Shown: one piece after another, positions 28,383 to 30,540 of the stretch
How positions within the stretch are numbered: the stretch's first letter is position 1
Layout of the letters: the number at the start of each line of letters is the position of its first letter
IMG/VR virus record: IMGVR_UViG_3300047550_000422
Coordinates: 1 to 30,540 of that record
Source of the DNA: a virus
Direction: 5' to 3' (one strand)
DNA: 30,540 nt
Program-made: the position numbers and the translations under genes
The notes under the pieces: model-generated
Database searches by the model: none
What the model was told of the DNA's origin: nothing
Seen by the model: only the letters and a program-made list of their open reading frames with translations

Positions 28383-30455
28383 TTATTTACCCAATAACCT
28401 TAGTATAGCATCGAGGTCTTCTTGACCCTCTTTCACATCTTTCTTGTGTGCCTTATCCATAGACTTGTTCAATACCTTTTCAGCATCTTTCTCAGCATCT
28501 TTGGCTTTGGCTGGTGTAGCCTTACCACCTTTAGCATATGGGTTACCTGAACTTTCACCGCCTCTATCACTTGATGGTTGTGACTTATCCATTTCATTTA
28601 ACTCCAATGATTCATTAGCACCTACTAATTTACCGATGTTATTGTTTTTAACTTTTTCAGTTGGGCCCAATTGACCTACACGCTTTTGGTTAGCATCAAG
28701 GTCTTCCGCCACACCTTCTTCATCTAACTTGTCATACTTAGCACGGATACTTGCCATCTTTTCTTTACCAGCATGTTCACGACCTGCCTTGCGTAATGCG
28801 TCCATACCTTCTTTGCCATACTTCTTATTACCTAAGTATGCCTGTAATCCGCTTTCTTCAACATCTTCAGTTCCAACTGCGGTGTGATAAAATTCTTTTA
28901 CCCAATCTTCATCCCCATACTTGTCACAGAATTGTTCTAGTGACATTTTTTCAGCATCGTTCATCATGGCATCTTTAGTCATGCCTTCTTCAAGACCAGT
29001 TACATCATGTACTAGATCACCTGCAGTTTTCTTTTCTACTTTACGTACTCTATCATGTGCTTGTTTAGCAATCTGACCTTGCTTAGTATCATCACTATAT
29101 GAAGTATCTGCATCACTACTAGTCTTTTTCTTACCCAATCTATCAGTGTACATTTGTAATTTAAATTTTAAATCTTTTTTCTGTGTGTCTGATATGTTTG
29201 GATCTTTTAATTGACTTTGTATATGACCAATGTTTGCTTTGAGTTTACGTGCTAGTTTTGTCTCTTCACTATCTTCTTCTAAATCAAAAGCCTTTAAATT
29301 ATTTTTTTCTGTATTCTGATTATGTGCTAATGTCTCTGCACCGGGTGCTTCCATTAAATCATCTTCAGGTGCATCTTCTCCGCCACCTTCACCTGCATCA
29401 CCTGCGGTGTCACCATCTTCCTCTTCGCTAGCTTCTGAACCATCACCACCCTCAACTAAACTCTTTGCCCACTCATCTAATTCAACTACTTCTTTCATTT
29501 CTGTAACGTTCTTTTGTAGTCTTGAAAGAATTGGCATTACACTTTCAATGCGTGGGTCTAATGTTTCTTGTACAAACAATTCAGTAAGGTTAGTTTCATC
29601 ACCTTCTGTTTCCATTAATGTTGGTGTGTAACTTTCAAAGTACTTGTGATAACCACGATGACCACGCATTCTACCTAATGTCTCACGTAGGTTGTGATAA
29701 TGATTAATACCTTCGTTTACTAATTGTTGCGCTGATTCGTTAAATTGATTGCCTCTAGTGGCACGAACGAACCCTGCCATTTTGGTATACTCTTCACAAA
29801 GACCCTTGATGTGGTTCCAACGTTCATCGTTTGGAACACCGCCTTCGGCCAAATGTCTGGCATAAACTTGGGCGACTCCCGGGCGGGTAGTAGGGGCAAG
29901 AATTCTTTCTCCAAGTTGATTCTCCAAAAATATTCTAGCAATATTACGATAACGTTGCTCGCCTTCTTGTATCTGGCGTGTGTGTTGCAGTATGATTTTA
30001 ACTGTAGGCACAGCATCACTATAACTTGACTGCTTACCCATTGGGTAATATCCTTCGGATATATTTTCTTTCTTCTTTGTATATTCTCTTTGTGCCATAT
30101 CATCACCTAATTTTTGTTTGTCTCGTAATTCGAATCCTAGTTGTTTGCCCATTGCCCAACGCTTTAAATGTTGAATGAACGCAGACCAACTATCGTCATA
30201 TTCTGATCCGTCGCTACGACCGCCGGTATCCATAATATCGTCATCATAATATAGTATAACGTCTTGGGCATCATCAATTGTTACCCAAGCATCACCCATT
30301 TCTTCTCCACCTTTAGTAAAAGTAAAATTGAAAACGTCAGCATCTTGCGGGCTTTCAGTTCTCTGATTTTTACTGTCCTTAGGTATAGGACGATAACCCC
30401 TAGTTTTTAGTAGGTCATAAAGTTTTTTGTTAAATGATTCCTGATCAATAGCCAT
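28383..30455 (-). CDS. Large probable virion/assembly protein (690 aa)
   Basis: 690 residues. N-terminus MAIDQESFNKKLYDLLKTRGYRPIP... with a small alpha/beta domain (FNFTFTKGGEEMGDAWVTIDDAQDVILYYDD) that I recall on structural proteins of marine T4-like phages. Then helical regions (~110-340), an acidic Gly/Glu/Asp-rich linker (~345-385), and a long charged, mostly helical and probably disordered C-terminal half with Lys/Glu/Asp-rich stretches ending LDAILRLLGK. No catalytic motif. It is likely expressed as part of a late unit. Function unassigned. Confidence 0.65.
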   Translation of the reverse strand: MAIDQESFNKKLYDLLKTRGYRPIPKDSKNQRTESPQDADVFNFTFTKGGEEMGDAWVTIDDAQDVILYYDDDIMDTGGRSDGSEYDDSWSAFIQHLKRWAMGKQLGFELRDKQKLGDDMAQREYTKKKENISEGYYPMGKQSSYSDAVPTVKIILQHTRQIQEGEQRYRNIARIFLENQLGERILAPTTRPGVAQVYARHLAEGGVPNDERWNHIKGLCEEYTKMAGFVRATRGNQFNESAQQLVNEGINHYHNLRETLGRMRGHRGYHKYFESYTPTLMETEGDETNLTELFVQETLDPRIESVMPILSRLQKNVTEMKEVVELDEWAKSLVEGGDGSEASEEEDGDTAGDAGEGGGEDAPEDDLMEAPGAETLAHNQNTEKNNLKAFDLEEDSEETKLARKLKANIGHIQSQLKDPNISDTQKKDLKFKLQMYTDRLGKKKTSSDADTSYSDDTKQGQIAKQAHDRVRKVEKKTAGDLVHDVTGLEEGMTKDAMMNDAEKMSLEQFCDKYGDEDWVKEFYHTAVGTEDVEESGLQAYLGNKKYGKEGMDALRKAGREHAGKEKMASIRAKYDKLDEEGVAEDLDANQKRVGQLGPTEKVKNNNIGKLVGANESLELNEMDKSQPSSDRGGESSGNPYAKGGKATPAKAKDAEKDAEKVLNKSMDKAHKKDVKEGQEDLDAILRLLGK

Positions 30456-30477
30456 AATGATATTTAGTCCTAAACGG

Positions 30478-30540
30478 TTAACCTAGCACAGCATAGAAGG
30501 GTAATGGGGCTATGATTTCATCGTGGTCACGTATTTGTGT
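30478..30540 (-). CDS. 3' end of a gene running off the right edge (partial)
   Basis: The minus-strand frame from 30540 is open for 20 codons and stops with TAA at 30478, giving a C-terminus ending HDEIIAPLPFYAVLG. The other two frames stop early. It fits the strand and spacing of the neighbouring genes, but too little is visible to say what it is. Confidence 0.5.
   Translation of the reverse strand, partial: TQIRDHDEIIAPLPFYAVLG

Noticed and set aside
1-30540. tRNA genes, CRISPR arrays, insertion sequences, homing endonucleases, introns
   Set aside because: I looked for cloverleaf/TTCRA arms, spaced direct repeats, transposase and HNH/GIY-YIG motifs and saw none I could support by eye; a tRNAscan and profile search would be the decisive checks.

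Overview
This 30.5 kb window is a piece of a T4-like (Tevenvirinae-type) myovirus genome. It encodes homologues of gp41 helicase, gp61 primase, gp32 single-strand binding protein, UvsX, UvsY and UvsW, and it has T4-style late promoters (CATAAATA). The DNA is AT-rich and tightly packed. Nearly everything is read leftward (minus strand); a single gene at 10582-10962 is on the plus strand. Many neighbours overlap by ATGA or TGATG, which suggests translational coupling. Several proteins without known function resemble, from memory, families conserved in marine and freshwater T4-like phages. The host is not certain. A BPSL0761-family protein (a family I know from Betaproteobacteria) and a very canonical IscA point to a proteobacterial host, perhaps a betaproteobacterium; this is inference.

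Layout, left to right. 0-7.3 kb: the 5' end of a probable structural gene behind a late promoter, a PD-(D/E)XK exonuclease, an SGNH-like protein, IscA, then uncharacterised and probable virion proteins, including a protein with a ligase-like KWDG motif. Late promoters and one strong terminator punctuate this part. 7.3-9.7 kb: gp41 helicase and gp61 primase. 9.7-10.4 kb: a probable baseplate or fibre protein. 10.6-11.4 kb: the lone plus-strand gene, meeting peptide deformylase tail to tail. 11.4-16.4 kb: a tightly coupled accessory operon with a small protein that looks like a shrunken DnaE polymerase palm, a DEDDh exonuclease, a radical-SAM/2-oxoglutarate dioxygenase fusion, and six or seven small paralogous proteins. 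16.4-21.0 kb: a zinc-finger protein, a possible gp62 clamp-loader subunit, a compact SGNH hydrolase, a conserved phage protein, UvsW and a HARP-like protein. 21.1-23.5 kb: a visibly more GC-rich early module of an AAA+ ATPase and four small genes, served by four near-identical sigma70 promoters (TTGACA-17-TATAAT/CATAAT). 23.6-28.2 kb: a nuclease-like protein and two unknowns, then uvsY, an acidic small protein, uvsX, a BPSL0761 protein and gp32. 28.4-30.5 kb: a 690-residue probable virion protein and the tail of another gene.

Together, gp41/gp61/gp32 and UvsX/UvsY/UvsW form the phage's replication and recombination-dependent replication machinery. PDF and IscA are host-derived metabolic or protein-maturation functions. 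The structural genes are under late promoters. The most interesting unexplained parts are the radical-SAM/dioxygenase fusion surrounded by coupled small paralogs, the mini-DnaE-like protein, and the repeated promoter cassette whose -35 box contains the stop codon of the preceding gene. I saw no tRNA, rRNA, CRISPR array or insertion sequence, and no gene-free stretch longer than about 170 bases.
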